From NCBI GenBank assembly GCA_024687125.1, contig JAILFA010000025.1, forward strand, positions 1 to 64,000: 64,000 nucleotides of DNA, given 5' to 3'. This document shows positions 50,704 to 58,799 of this stretch, one piece after another (position 1 is the first letter of the stretch; the number at the start of each line of letters is the position of its first letter). The notes under the pieces were generated by a model, which was given only the letters and a program-made list of their open reading frames with translations, was not told where the DNA came from and did no database searches. Made by a program: the position numbers and the translations under genes. The DNA is from Lachnospiraceae bacterium (lineage in GTDB: Bacteria > Bacillota > Clostridia > Lachnospirales > Lachnospiraceae).

Positions 50704-51225
50704 ATGGATAAGAATAAGGTTCTGGATAAGATCAGAGACAGTCTGGCGGAGCATAACGCAAACTGCCGTTTATACGAAGAAGGGGAGATCTCCCCCGGAA
50801 GAGTACTCGTATGCGAACACAGGGCACTGGGGGTCTACGGACAGGACGGCACCGGCCAGTATATGTTCGCGGATCTGGAAATGGGCGCGGAAGGCGTGGA
50901 CTATTTTGTCTGCCTGATCTCGTATGCCGAAGATCTTTTCGGGCAGGATATGCCTGAACTGAGAAAAGCCATCTGCCTGCTCAATTACTACATGCCTTAC
51001 GGAGCCTTCTGTCTGGGGTCGGAGAACGATCTGTCCTTTAAATACACGCTGATGCTGCCGGACGACATGGATCAGAAAACGGCCGATGAACTCGCGGAAA
51101 TGGCTGTCGTTCACGCGATGGACGGTTACCGGAAAAACATCGCGATGCTGCTGAGTGTCGCGCAGGGCAAGCTTTCCGCCGATGATATCATCGACATGTT
51201 TGACGTAGGCGACGAGGAAGCGTAA
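50704..51225 (+). CDS. Small YbjN/secretion-chaperone-like protein
   Basis: 173 residues, 11 bases after the giant protein gene with AAGGAGG upstream. The pattern, an N-terminal helix (V-L-D-K-I-R-D-S-L-A), beta strands (R-V-L-V-C-E-H-R-A-L-G-V-Y), then helices with L-R-K-A-I-C-L-L-N-Y-Y, and an acidic C-terminus (D-D-I-I-D-M-F-D), resembles the YbjN/CesT-type alpha-beta fold used by type III secretion chaperones. The resemblance is structural-pattern only. A chaperone for the preceding giant protein is the simplest reading. Confidence 0.55.
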   Translation: MDKNKVLDKIRDSLAEHNANCRLYEEGEISPGRVLVCEHRALGVYGQDGTGQYMFADLEMGAEGVDYFVCLISYAEDLFGQDMPELRKAICLLNYYMPYGAFCLGSENDLSFKYTLMLPDDMDQKTADELAEMAVVHAMDGYRKNIAMLLSVAQGKLSADDIIDMFDVGDEEA

Positions 51226-51267
51226 AATGGTGGGGACAGTCAACTTTGTCGCAGAAAGGGAGGAGTT

Positions 51268-52212
51268 ATGAAGAAGAAAAAGACACTGCTGCTGGTCCTG
51301 TTCTCGATCCTGCTGTGCCTGGTCTTTACGGCCTGCGGTGAGAGCAAGAGCAGCAAGGACGATGACGACGAAGATGAGGAGGAGACCCTCAGCGAGGACG
51401 ATTTCATCGGAACCTGGACCGATGATGAAACGCAGCTGGTCCTGTCCGACGACGGCGAGGGCGTCTTTACCCTGGAGGGTGAGGACAGCGACATCACATG
51501 GAAGCTGAAGGGCGAAAAGGTCACCTTTAAGATGGACGGTGACAAGTACACCTGCACGATCAACAAGAAGGGTAAGCTCAAGGTTGAGGGCGGAGACGGA
51601 GAGTATACGCTCGAAAAGCAGAAAGCAAAGAAGAACAGCAAGAAGGACAAGAATAAAAAGAAATCGGACGACGAAGACGACGATGATGATGACGATGACG
51701 ATGCCAAGGTGTCCAAGAAGGATAAGGACACCAAAGATGACGTCAAGGTCGAGCCGGACGATAACGATGACGACGATGACGATGACAGCAAGAAGAAGCC
51801 CGACACGAAAAAGGGCGGCACCGGAATGGCTGCGATCGCCGGCTACTATAAGGTCATCGAGATGGAGCAGGATGGCGATGATTACGCCGAGTATCTCGAC
51901 ATGCTGAACCAGTACGGCATCTATCTTTACTTCACCTTTAACGAGGACGGCACGGCTTCCATGGATATGATGGGGGAGCATGAGGATCTCCTCTGGGATG
52001 ACACAAAGATCTGGAGCAAAGGCAGTGAAACGGACGCACAGCCGTATGTCTACAAGAACGATACGCTTTCGATCGAGACGGACGGCGTGAAGATGGTTCT
52101 GCAGCGCCTTTCGGCTGCCGAGGAAAAGACGTTCCTTGAGACCGGCGGCCAGGTCGATGAGGAGGCTCTGATGAAGATGATGGAAGAGATGGGTTCAGCG
52201 TACGAAAACTGA
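51268..52212 (+). CDS. Lipoprotein with two lipocalin-like repeats and Asp-rich linker
   Basis: 314 residues, GGGAGGAG upstream. Signal peptide with lipobox V-F-T-A-C at about residues 20-24. First beta domain (about 45-115) begins F-I-G-T-W-T-D-D-E-T-Q-L-V-L-S-D-D-G, a lipocalin-like/DUF-type opening; a second (about 190-300) begins I-A-G-Y-Y-K-V-I-E-M. Between them lies a 70-residue linker of Lys blocks and long Asp runs, encoded by GAC/GAT repeats that could slip. Surface lipoprotein of unknown role; such proteins are common in gut Clostridia. Confidence 0.8.
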   Translation: MKKKKTLLLVLFSILLCLVFTACGESKSSKDDDDEDEEETLSEDDFIGTWTDDETQLVLSDDGEGVFTLEGEDSDITWKLKGEKVTFKMDGDKYTCTINKKGKLKVEGGDGEYTLEKQKAKKNSKKDKNKKKSDDEDDDDDDDDDAKVSKKDKDTKDDVKVEPDDNDDDDDDDSKKKPDTKKGGTGMAAIAGYYKVIEMEQDGDDYAEYLDMLNQYGIYLYFTFNEDGTASMDMMGEHEDLLWDDTKIWSKGSETDAQPYVYKNDTLSIETDGVKMVLQRLSAAEEKTFLETGGQVDEEALMKMMEEMGSAYEN

Positions 52213-52241
52213 GATCCTCTTTCACATCAGGAGAGTATGAC

Positions 52242-52270
52242 AAAGGGAGAGGTGAAAGCCTCTCCCTTTT
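52242..52270 (+). terminator. Intrinsic terminator after the lipoprotein gene
   Basis: AAAGGGAGAGG (52242-52252), loop TGAAAG, CCTCTCCCTTT (52259-52269) followed by TT; perfect 11-bp stem with T-rich end. Confidence 0.8.
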
Positions 52271-52285
52271 GGAAAGGAACAGGCC

Positions 52286-52837
52286 ATGGGCAAACTGAAG
52301 TTTCCGCTGGTCACGGATCATCTGCTGATCCGGCCGACCGATGAAAAAAGAATCTGGACCGAGGAATGGACGATCAGCCTAAAGGACCGGCCGGAGGAGC
52401 CCATCGGCACGCTCACGTTCGCGGGCGAGAGGGTTGCGGGCGAGATGCCGATCCGCGTGGAGCTGAAACCGGAATACCGCGATCAGGATTACGGTTCAGA
52501 GGTATTTTACTTCATGTCGCGGTTTGTCTTTCGCTTCCGTGACCTGCGGGAGATCACGGCCGTCTGTGAGCATGAGAACGATCTGTGCGTACACGCGCTC
52601 GACAAGGCCGGCTATGTCTTCCGCGAGCACAATGACGGCAGGGACTATTATTCCATGAAAAAGAGCAAGACCGCCTGGACGGGGCTCTATGTGTTCATCG
52701 GGTTCATCGCGGGGCTGGCGATGGGCGTTGTGTTTTCCAATCTCTGGGTCGGACTTCTGACGGGCGTCATCGCGGGAACCATCTTCGGATACGTGCTGGA
52801 CAAGGCCTGGGGCGTGACCGCGTCGGACTTTTCATAA
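52286..52837 (+). CDS. GNAT-like domain fused to two membrane segments
   Basis: 183 residues. The N-terminal 125 follow the ribosomal-protein acetyltransferase pattern: L-V-T-D-H-L-L-I-R-P-T-D at the start, P-I-G-T-L-T-F-A-G, a region corresponding to motif A (Y-R-D-Q-D-Y-G-S-E-V, lacking the usual second Gly), and A-L-D-K-A-G-Y-V-F-R. The C-terminal 50 residues contain two hydrophobic segments (L-Y-V-F-I-G-F-I-A-G-L-A-M-G; W-V-G-L-L-T-G-V-I-A-G) with small-residue motifs, so the domain is membrane-tethered. GNAT-membrane fusions are unusual. AAAGGAAC precedes the ATG. Confidence 0.65.
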   Translation: MGKLKFPLVTDHLLIRPTDEKRIWTEEWTISLKDRPEEPIGTLTFAGERVAGEMPIRVELKPEYRDQDYGSEVFYFMSRFVFRFRDLREITAVCEHENDLCVHALDKAGYVFREHNDGRDYYSMKKSKTAWTGLYVFIGFIAGLAMGVVFSNLWVGLLTGVIAGTIFGYVLDKAWGVTASDFS

Positions 52838-52866
52838 ATTTTTTGAAGAAATTTCAAAAAAACCTA

Positions 52867-52895
52867 TTGACACCATAGGCGAATGGTGTTAAAGT
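52867..52895 (+). promoter_or_regulatory. Promoter and operator-like repeat of the cysteine locus
   Basis: TTGACA (52867-52872), 17-base spacer, extended TGT-TAAAGT (-10 at 52890-52895). A perfect inverted repeat ACACCAT (52870-52876), 6 bases, ATGGTGT (52883-52889) fills the spacer, and CCTAT/ATAGG overlap it. This is a plausible repressor site, for example for a CymR/Rrf2-type cysteine regulator; the identity is inferred. Confidence 0.65.
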
Positions 52896-52952
52896 GCATT
52901 TCAGTGAACGAAAGAAAACAGAGACGCGTTCACGATGAGGAGAAGAGAGACG

Positions 52953-53078
52953 ATGTTTCACACCACAGTGAAAAAACTGTATAGCGCGATGTGTTGTCGA
53001 ATGCTGAACTCCCGGGCAGATTCCGAGGCCGGGGCGCTTGGACGGACAAGCATGCGCCTCAGCACAGAGCGATGTTGA
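52953..53078 (+). CDS. Cysteine leader peptide with tandem Cys codons
   Basis: 41 codons starting ATG 52953 behind AGGAGAAGAGAG. The peptide begins M-F-H-T-T-V-K-K-L-Y-S and continues M-C-C-R-M (Cys codons TGT TGT at 52992-52997), ending with a third Cys immediately before TGA. It is not homologous to a folded protein. Its position between a promoter and a terminator hairpin upstream of metY is that of a translated attenuator leader, where scarcity of charged cysteine tRNA would stall the ribosome at the C-C pair. Confidence 0.7.
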   Translation: MFHTTVKKLYSAMCCRMLNSRADSEAGALGRTSMRLSTERC

Positions 53079-53104
53079 AAGCAGAACCGTTTTGTGTGCC
53101 GATC

Positions 53105-53140
53105 GCCCGGGAGCTTCCAGAGAAGCCTCGGGATTTTTTA
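53105..53140 (+). terminator. Attenuator terminator with competing antiterminator pairings
   Basis: CCCGGGAGCTTC (53106-53117), loop CAGA, GAAGCCTCGGG (53122-53132), then ATTTTTTA. Two leader segments can compete: CTCCCGGGC (53009-53017) is fully complementary to GCCCGGGAG (53105-53113), and CCGAGGC (53023-53029) to GCCTCGG (53125-53131). Both lie just downstream of the tandem Cys codons, so ribosome position can decide the fold. Confidence 0.7.
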
Positions 53141-53219
53141 TGAGTAAAAATGAGAAAGAGAAACGAACAGTTCAGATAAACAGCCAACAGCAAACTTAAA
53201 AAGAAAAGGAGAAAATACC

Positions 53220-54503
53220 ATGAGCGGATACAGATTTGAAACCTTACAGCTGCACGTAGGACAGGAGCAGGCGGACCCGGCGAGCGACGCGAGAGCCGTC
53301 CCGATCTATCAGACCACCTCTTATGTTTTCCATAACAGCAAGCACGCGGCGGACCGTTTCGGCCTTGCGGACGCCGGCAATATCTACGGGAGACTGACGA
53401 ACTCCACGCAGGATGTCCTGGAAAAGAGACTGGCAGCCCTCGAAGGCGGCAGCGCAGCACTTGCCCTGGCCTCCGGCGCGGCGGCGATCACCTACACGAT
53501 CGAAGCCCTCGCGGCAAACGGCGGCCACATCGTCGCCCAGAAGACCATCTACGGCGGAAGCTACAACCTGCTGGCACACACGCTGCCGCAGTACGGCATC
53601 GAGACCACTTTTGTGGACGCGCACAACCTCGCGGAGGTCGAGGGTGCCATCAAGGACAACACCCGGGCGATCTACCTGGAGACCCTGGGTAATCCCAACA
53701 GCGATATCCCGGACATCGACGCGATCGCGCAGATTGCGCACAAGCACGGCCTGCCGCTCGTGATCGACAACACCTTCGGCACCCCGTATCTGATCCGTCC
53801 GATCGAGCACGGCGCGGACATCGTCGTCCACTCCGCGACCAAGTTCATCGGCGGCCACGGCACGACCCTCGGCGGTATCATCGTCGAATCCGGCAAGTTT
53901 GACTGGAAGGCCAGCGGCAAGTATCCGAACATCGCCGCTCCCAACCCGAGTTACCACGGTGTATCCTTCTACGATGTCGTCGGCCCTGCGGCTTTTGTCA
54001 CCTACATCCGTGCGATCCTGCTGCGCGACACCGGCGCGACGATCTCTCCGTTCAACGCATTCCTGCTCCTGCAGGGCGTGGAGACGCTGTCACTCAGACT
54101 TGAGCGCCATGTAGAGAATACAAAAAAAGTCGTCGAGTTCCTGGCGAACCATCCGCAGGTGGAAAAGGTGAATCATCCTTCCCTTAAGGATCACCCGGAT
54201 CACGCTGTGTATGAGAGATATTTCCCGAACGGCGGCGGCTCCATCTTTACCTTTGACATCAAGGGCGGACAGGAAGAGGCCTGGAAGTTCATCGACAACC
54301 TCAAGATCTTCTCCCTGCTGGCCAATGTCGCGGACGTCAAGAGCCTCGTGATCCATCCGGCATCCACCACCCACTCTCAGCTCTCCGCTGAGGAGCTGGC
54401 TGATCAGGGGATCCATGCCAACACGATCCGCCTGTCCATCGGAACCGAGCATATCGACGATATCCTCGAGGATCTGAAGAACGCGTTTGAAGCGGCGAAA
54501 TAA
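53220..54503 (+). CDS. metY: O-acetylhomoserine sulfhydrylase / cysteine-synthase-type PLP enzyme
   Basis: 427 residues, AAAGGAG upstream. Cys/Met-metabolism PLP family: opening F-E-T-L-Q-L-H-V-G-Q, Q-T-T-S-Y-V-F near residue 30, Y-G-R-L-T-N-S-T near 58, D-N-T-F-G-T-P near 181 and the PLP lysine in H-S-A-T-K-F-I-G-G-H-G (Lys208). Length and F-x-x-P-x-Y-H-G/N-P-S-Y-H-G insertion near 240 fit MetY (O-acetylhomoserine aminocarboxypropyltransferase). It would make homocysteine from O-acetylhomoserine and sulfide. It is controlled by the upstream Cys leader and pairs with cysK. Confidence 0.92.
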   Translation: MSGYRFETLQLHVGQEQADPASDARAVPIYQTTSYVFHNSKHAADRFGLADAGNIYGRLTNSTQDVLEKRLAALEGGSAALALASGAAAITYTIEALAANGGHIVAQKTIYGGSYNLLAHTLPQYGIETTFVDAHNLAEVEGAIKDNTRAIYLETLGNPNSDIPDIDAIAQIAHKHGLPLVIDNTFGTPYLIRPIEHGADIVVHSATKFIGGHGTTLGGIIVESGKFDWKASGKYPNIAAPNPSYHGVSFYDVVGPAAFVTYIRAILLRDTGATISPFNAFLLLQGVETLSLRLERHVENTKKVVEFLANHPQVEKVNHPSLKDHPDHAVYERYFPNGGGSIFTFDIKGGQEEAWKFIDNLKIFSLLANVADVKSLVIHPASTTHSQLSAEELADQGIHANTIRLSIGTEHIDDILEDLKNAFEAAK

Positions 54504-54556
54504 GTGGTGTAAAATAACTCGCAAATCCTGTTGTCAACAGAAAGAAGGTAGATATC

Positions 54557-55492
54557 ATGGCTAACATTTATAAAGGAACACTGGGACTCGTCGGCAATAC
54601 GCCGCTTGTAGAGGTTGTCAATATCGAAAAGGAACTCGGTCTGGAAGCGACCGTCCTCGTAAAGCTTGAGTATTTCAATCCCGCCGGGAGCGTCAAGGAC
54701 AGGATCGCTAAGGCGATGATCGAGGACGCGGAGGAACGCGGCGTCCTTAAGGAAGGCTCCGTCATCATCGAGCCCACATCGGGCAACACCGGTATCGGTC
54801 TGGCCGCGATCGCAGCATCCAAGGGCTATCGTATCATCCTGACCATGCCCGAGACCATGAGCGTGGAGCGCAGGAGCATCCTCAAGGCCTATGGCGCGGA
54901 GATCGTGCTGACCGAGGGCGCCAAGGGCATGAAGGGTGCGATCGCGAAGGCGGAGGAACTCGCAAAGGAGATCCCGGATTCCTTTATCCCGGGACAGTTC
55001 GTGAATCCCGCCAACCCGGCGATCCACAAGAAAACGACCGGTCCCGAGATCTGGAAGGACACGGACGGCAAGGTTGACATCTTTATCGCGGGCGTCGGCA
55101 CCGGCGGCACCGTGACCGGCACGGGCGAGTATCTCAAAGAGCAGAATCCGAATGTCAAAGTCATCGCTCTTGAGCCCGCTGATTCTCCGGTCCTCTCCGA
55201 GGGCAAGGCCGGGGCGCATAAGATCCAGGGCATCGGTGCGGGCTTCGTGCCGGATGTTCTGAACACCAAGGTTTATGACGAGATCTACAAGGCTTCCAAT
55301 GAGGATGCCTTTGAGACTGCAAAGCTCCTCGCGAGAAAAGAGGGTATCTCGGTCGGTATCTCCTCGGGTGCCGCTCTCCATGCCGCCATTGAATATGCCA
55401 AAAAGCCGGAGAACAAGGGCAAGACCATCGTGGCCCTGCTCCCCGACAGCGGCGACCGCTATTATTCCACCGCTCTGTTCGCAACGGAATGA
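54557..55492 (+). CDS. cysK: Cysteine synthase A
   Basis: 311 residues, GAAGGT-type site before the ATG. The PLP lysine is Lys47 in P-A-G-S-V-K-D-R; the phosphate- and substrate-binding loop T-S-G-N-T-G-I-G lies near 75, [10 protein letters not shown] near 183 and S-S-G-A-A near 272. This is O-acetylserine sulfhydrylase, forming cysteine from O-acetylserine and sulfide. It starts 53 bases after metY; CTGTTG-T-CAACAG (54529-54541) lies in the gap. A strong terminator follows, so metY-cysK form the unit. Confidence 0.95.
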   Translation: MANIYKGTLGLVGNTPLVEVVNIEKELGLEATVLVKLEYFNPAGSVKDRIAKAMIEDAEERGVLKEGSVIIEPTSGNTGIGLAAIAASKGYRIILTMPETMSVERRSILKAYGAEIVLTEGAKGMKGAIAKAEELAKEIPDSFIPGQFVNPANPAIHKKTTGPEIWKDTDGKVDIFIAGVGTGGTVTGTGEYLKEQNPNVKVIALEPADSPVLSEGKAGAHKIQGIGAGFVPDVLNTKVYDEIYKASNEDAFETAKLLARKEGISVGISSGAALHAAIEYAKKPENKGKTIVALLPDSGDRYYSTALFATE

Positions 55493-55512
55493 TCGGCAGC
55501 AGGAACGATCGG

Positions 55513-55552
55513 AAGAGGCCGGCCCAGCAAAAGGGTCCGGCCTCTTTTTTTC
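55513..55552 (+). terminator. Intrinsic terminator of metY-cysK
   Basis: AAGAGGCCGG (55513-55522), 14-base loop, CCGGCCTCTT (55537-55546), then a T-run; perfect 10-bp stem. Confidence 0.9.
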
Positions 55553-55566
55553 CCTGTTTGTTGTGC

Positions 55567-55572
55567 TATAAT
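55567..55572 (+). promoter_or_regulatory. Extended -10 (TGC-TATAAT) before the HD-GYP gene
   Basis: TATAAT at 55567-55572 preceded by TGC; the -35 region is a T-rich stretch in the terminator tail and is poor, consistent with extended -10 use. Confidence 0.5.
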
Positions 55573-55595
55573 CGGATTTATACGGGGGCAAAGAG

Positions 55596-57797
55596 ATGAG
55601 TGGGGACAGTACGAAACTGGAAAAAACGGTAGATTTCAAGAGCAACCGGTACCTCGCGTTTCAGATCGCGTTCTTCGCCGGCGCGGTGGTAGTCAACTTT
55701 GTCCTGCCCAGAGCAGCCGGCATGCTGGGGCTTCCCCTGTATCTCGATAATGTCGGTACCCTTTTCGCGGCCGTCCTCGGCGGATATCTCCCCGGCATCG
55801 TGGTCGGTTATCTCAACAACATCATCAACATGCAGGGCAACCCCGGCAATGCTTACTATGTCGTTCTTTCCACCCTGATCGCCGCAAGCGGTACATGGTT
55901 CGGCAGGAAGGGCTTTTTTGACAGGTTCGGCAAGGCACTTCTGACGATCCCGGTCTTTGCTTTTATCGGCGGTGTGCTCGGGTCAATCATCACCTGGCTG
56001 ATCTACGGCTTCGGCATGGGCGAAGGGATCAGCGCGCCTTTCGCGAGAGCGCTCTATGAGAGCGGCAGGCTCAATGTCTTCTGGGCGCAGATGACCTCGG
56101 ATGTTGTCATCGATCTGATCGACAAGGCGATCACCGTGGTCCTTGCGTTTATCATCATCAAGGCGATCCCGGAACAGCTCAAGCCCGGTCTCTGGCTCAC
56201 CGGCTGGCGGCAGGCGCCGCTTTCCAAAGAGGCACTGAACAAGGTCAGAAAGAACATCACCCGCTCGTTTTCCCTGCGCGGCAAGATCGTCACCATCATC
56301 TCCGTGATCATGTTCTGTGTGGCCGTCGTCACGACCATTATCAGCTATATCCTGTTCCAGGGCTTTGCAATGAAGCAGTACACCTACAGCTGCGACAGTG
56401 CCGCCAAGCTCGCTGCGGGTCTGATCGATCCGGACAGGGTGGATGACTATATCGCACAGGGGGAGTCGGACCCGGAATACACCGCGCTGGAAAACCGCCT
56501 GTACAGCATCAAGAACGGCAATCAGGACATCGAATATGTCTATGTCTACCGGTTCCGTGAAGAGGGCGTCGAGGTCATCTTTGACATCGATACCGAGGAT
56601 GTTCCCGGGCAGGATCCCGGCGCGGTCATCCCCTACGAGGAGTATCTGCTCCCCTATAAGGAACAGCTCCTCGCCGGTGAACCGATCGAACCGCTTGAGG
56701 ACGACACGATCTACGGCAGACTCCTGACCGTCTTTGAGCCGGTCTATGATCAGAGCGGAAGGTGCGTATGCTATGCCGCCGCGGACATCAAGGTCGAGGA
56801 TATCCGCATCGCTACACTCAATTATATGACCAAGGTCTTTTCCCTGTTCATGGGCTTTTATATCTTTATCCTGTCGCTGTGCATCTGGCTGGTCGATTAC
56901 CACCTGATCTATCCGATCTCTGCCATGACGCTCACGACCCGCAAGTTTGCCTATGAAAGCGAGGAATCCCGGGAGAACAGCGTGGACCTGCTGCAGAGCC
57001 TCCATATCGCCACCGGTGACGAGATCGAGAACCTCTATGATTCCATCTCCAAGACGATCGCGGAGACCGTCGGGTACCTTGAGGATGTGGAAGCCAAGGG
57101 CGAGGAGATCGCCCACATGCAGAACGGCCTGATCTACGTGCTCGCGGATATGGTCGAAAGCCGCGATAAGAACACGGGCGATCACGTGCGCAAGACCGCG
57201 GCCTATGTGCGCCTGATCCTGAAGCATATGAAGGAAAAGGGCCTGCACGCGGACGTCCTGACCGACGAGTACATGGCGGATGTCGCCAACTCGGCGCCTC
57301 TCCACGATGTCGGCAAGATCATGGTCTCGGATGTCATCCTGAACAAGCCGGGACGCCTGACGGATGAAGAATTCGCGATCATGAAGACGCACACCACCGC
57401 CGGTAAAAAGATCATTGCGAGCGCCATGTCCCTGGTGTCCGACAGCGGCTACCTCAAGGAGGCCAGGAACCTCGCCACCTATCACCACGAACGATGGGAT
57501 GGCAAGGGGTATCCGAGCGGCAAGGCGGGCGAGGAGATTCCGCTGTCCGCCCGTATCATGGCCGTTGCGGATGTCTTCGATGCCCTGGTCTCGAGACGGA
57601 GCTACAAGGAGCCGTTCACCTTTGAAAAGGCCATGGACATCATCCGGGAGGGTGCCGGCACCCAGTTCGATCCGCAGATCGCCGAGATCTTCATTGCCGC
57701 GGCGGACGAGGTCAGGGAGATCACCATTGCCCATGAGTCCATGCTGGGGCAGGGGATCCGGACGTTCGCCGAGGATGTGGCCGCCATGGAGTCGTAA
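55596..57797 (+). CDS. Membrane HD-GYP cyclic-di-GMP phosphodiesterase
   Basis: 733 residues. An N-terminal block of about five to six membrane segments (20-190) contains L-Y-L-D-N-V-G-T-L-F-A-A and G-Y-L-P-G-I-V-V-G, a pattern like the substrate-binding S component of ECF vitamin transporters. Then come another membrane helix (about 230), an extracellular cache-like domain (about 255-405), a last helix near 425, and a coiled linker. The HD-GYP domain (about 510-700) has H-D-V-G-K near 570, H-H-E-R-W-D-G-K-G-Y-P near 632 and D-V-F-D-A-L near 660. It should hydrolyse c-di-GMP, opposing the 21861 protein's cyclase. Confidence 0.9.
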   Translation: MSGDSTKLEKTVDFKSNRYLAFQIAFFAGAVVVNFVLPRAAGMLGLPLYLDNVGTLFAAVLGGYLPGIVVGYLNNIINMQGNPGNAYYVVLSTLIAASGTWFGRKGFFDRFGKALLTIPVFAFIGGVLGSIITWLIYGFGMGEGISAPFARALYESGRLNVFWAQMTSDVVIDLIDKAITVVLAFIIIKAIPEQLKPGLWLTGWRQAPLSKEALNKVRKNITRSFSLRGKIVTIISVIMFCVAVVTTIISYILFQGFAMKQYTYSCDSAAKLAAGLIDPDRVDDYIAQGESDPEYTALENRLYSIKNGNQDIEYVYVYRFREEGVEVIFDIDTEDVPGQDPGAVIPYEEYLLPYKEQLLAGEPIEPLEDDTIYGRLLTVFEPVYDQSGRCVCYAAADIKVEDIRIATLNYMTKVFSLFMGFYIFILSLCIWLVDYHLIYPISAMTLTTRKFAYESEESRENSVDLLQSLHIATGDEIENLYDSISKTIAETVGYLEDVEAKGEEIAHMQNGLIYVLADMVESRDKNTGDHVRKTAAYVRLILKHMKEKGLHADVLTDEYMADVANSAPLHDVGKIMVSDVILNKPGRLTDEEFAIMKTHTTAGKKIIASAMSLVSDSGYLKEARNLATYHHERWDGKGYPSGKAGEEIPLSARIMAVADVFDALVSRRSYKEPFTFEKAMDIIREGAGTQFDPQIAEIFIAAADEVREITIAHESMLGQGIRTFAEDVAAMES

Positions 57798-57835
57798 TGC
57801 GCGTTTGACTGTGTGAGTCAACTACAATAAACCGC

Positions 57836-57871
57836 CGCCGGTCCTGCAGTAACGCAGGTCCGGCGTTTTTT
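57836..57871 (+). terminator. Intrinsic terminator after the HD-GYP gene
   Basis: CGCCGGTCCTGC (57836-57847), loop AGTAAC, GCAGGTCCGGCG (57854-57865), TTTTTT; 12-bp stem with one mismatch. Confidence 0.9.
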
Positions 57872-57891
57872 GTGCTGTTTTTGATGACTGA

Positions 57892-58030
57892 TTTAGGTTC
57901 ACGGGAAATGGGAAACTGTGCCAGCGTACAGAATATCATCAACAGTTAAAACACGAGCTTAACGAGTTCTACTACCAAAGCGGCGATGTAAACGCTAACG
58001 GGAATGTCATTGATAAGTGGCTGTCATACG
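57892..58030 (+). pseudogene. Possible fragment of an accessory gene
   Basis: An open stretch without start codon reads Q-R-T-E-Y-H-Q-Q-L-K-H-E-L-N-E-F-Y-Y and then D-V-N-A-N-G-N-V-I-D-K-W-L-S-Y, protein-like in composition, but it runs into the antisense end of another truncated gene. Probably debris of a mobile or phage-type gene. Evidence is composition only. Confidence 0.25.
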
Positions 58031-58180
58031 TACCGGAAATAGCTTACCAGCATTCTTTTCAATATCGAGTACAGGGACTCTGTACCAGTTCACCCCTACG
58101 GAAAATCCGTGCATCTGCAGGTATTTCAGCAGAGCGATCTTCCCATAGTCTCCGATATCACCGGCATATCGATCCTGCAT
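58007..58180 (-). pseudogene. Truncated gene of a phage-type hypothetical family
   Basis: 57 codons starting M-Q-D-R-Y-A-G-D-I-G-D-Y-G-K-I-A-L-L at 58180, with AAGGAGG upstream. The opening motif (Q/T-D-R-Y-x-G-D-I-G-D-F/Y-x-K) is that of a widespread family of about 200 residues; here it stops after 57, soon after G-V-N-W-Y-R-V-P. The lost part coincides with the unrelated fragment on the other strand. It lies downstream of the 58665 regulator on the same strand. Confidence 0.55.
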
Positions 58181-58323
58181 CACGCCTCCTTCTGACCTTG
58201 TTATTATATCAACCCCATCCCCAAATATCCACTCCGCCGACAAATACGGGATACTACGGCAAAGCATGCTCGAAGCTGCTGTATCCCGTATTTTGGGTCT
58301 CGCTGTAATACCAGCGCAAGTCC

Positions 58324-58665
58324 TCAATACCTGTGACTGATCAGTACCTTCTTGATAGCCTTCCCCGCCTCATACAATACTTGCCCCTCAGACGGAGAGC
58401 AGTCCGAAAGAAGCATCGCGAAATCATTAAGGTACCGGTTCCCGGAAACACGTTCCTCTCCGTAGAGCAGCTCATCGATCGACAGCTCCAGCCGCTCTGA
58501 CAGATTGACAAGCACCGTCAGGCTTACCTGCTTACGAGAGTTTTCAATCTCCCCCAGATACTGCGGTGAAATCCCGACCAGTTCCGCCAGCAGTTCCTGC
58601 GTGAATCCCACCTCACGTCTTCGCTGCCGGATCCTCTGACCCAGCTCTTTGAAATCAATTTCCAT
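58324..58665 (-). CDS. XRE-family helix-turn-helix regulator
   Basis: 113 residues. An N-terminal HTH_3 domain (7-65): L-G-Q-R-I-R-Q-R-R-R-E-V-G-F-T-Q-E-L-L-A-E-L-V-G-I with the second and third helices followed by Y-L-G-E-I-E-N-S-R. The C-terminal 45 residues are helical (S-E-G-Q-V-L-Y-E-A-G-K-A-I-K-K-V-L). AGGAGGTGA lies upstream. It is divergent from a second XRE gene with a shared 134-base control region, as found in phage or mobile-element switches. Confidence 0.85.
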   Translation of the reverse strand: MEIDFKELGQRIRQRRREVGFTQELLAELVGISPQYLGEIENSRKQVSLTVLVNLSERLELSIDELLYGEERVSGNRYLNDFAMLLSDCSPSEGQVLYEAGKAIKKVLISHRY

Positions 58666-58799
58666 AAGTCACCTCCTGTTCGTCGAAAAAATGTGCAAAT
58701 ACAATTTGCTACAGGCGATAACTTCGACTACAGCTTATTCATTTCATCGCCTGATGACGATATGATTATATAAAATTTCGCCAACAGGCAGGATTGCAC

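Noticed and set aside
51226-51267. TGGGGACAGT-type extragenic repeat (also near 55600)
   Set aside because: Only a 10-base match in two places, one of them at the start of a coding region; too short to call a repeat element.
51660-51790. Asp-rich stretch of the 51268 lipoprotein as calcium-binding repeats
   Set aside because: Plain Asp runs without the G-G-x-G-x-D or EF-hand pattern; better read as a flexible acidic linker.
52867-53140. T-box or SAM riboswitch upstream of metY
   Set aside because: No T-box sequence or specifier stem and no SAM-I kink-turn pattern was recognised; a translated Cys leader explains the region better.
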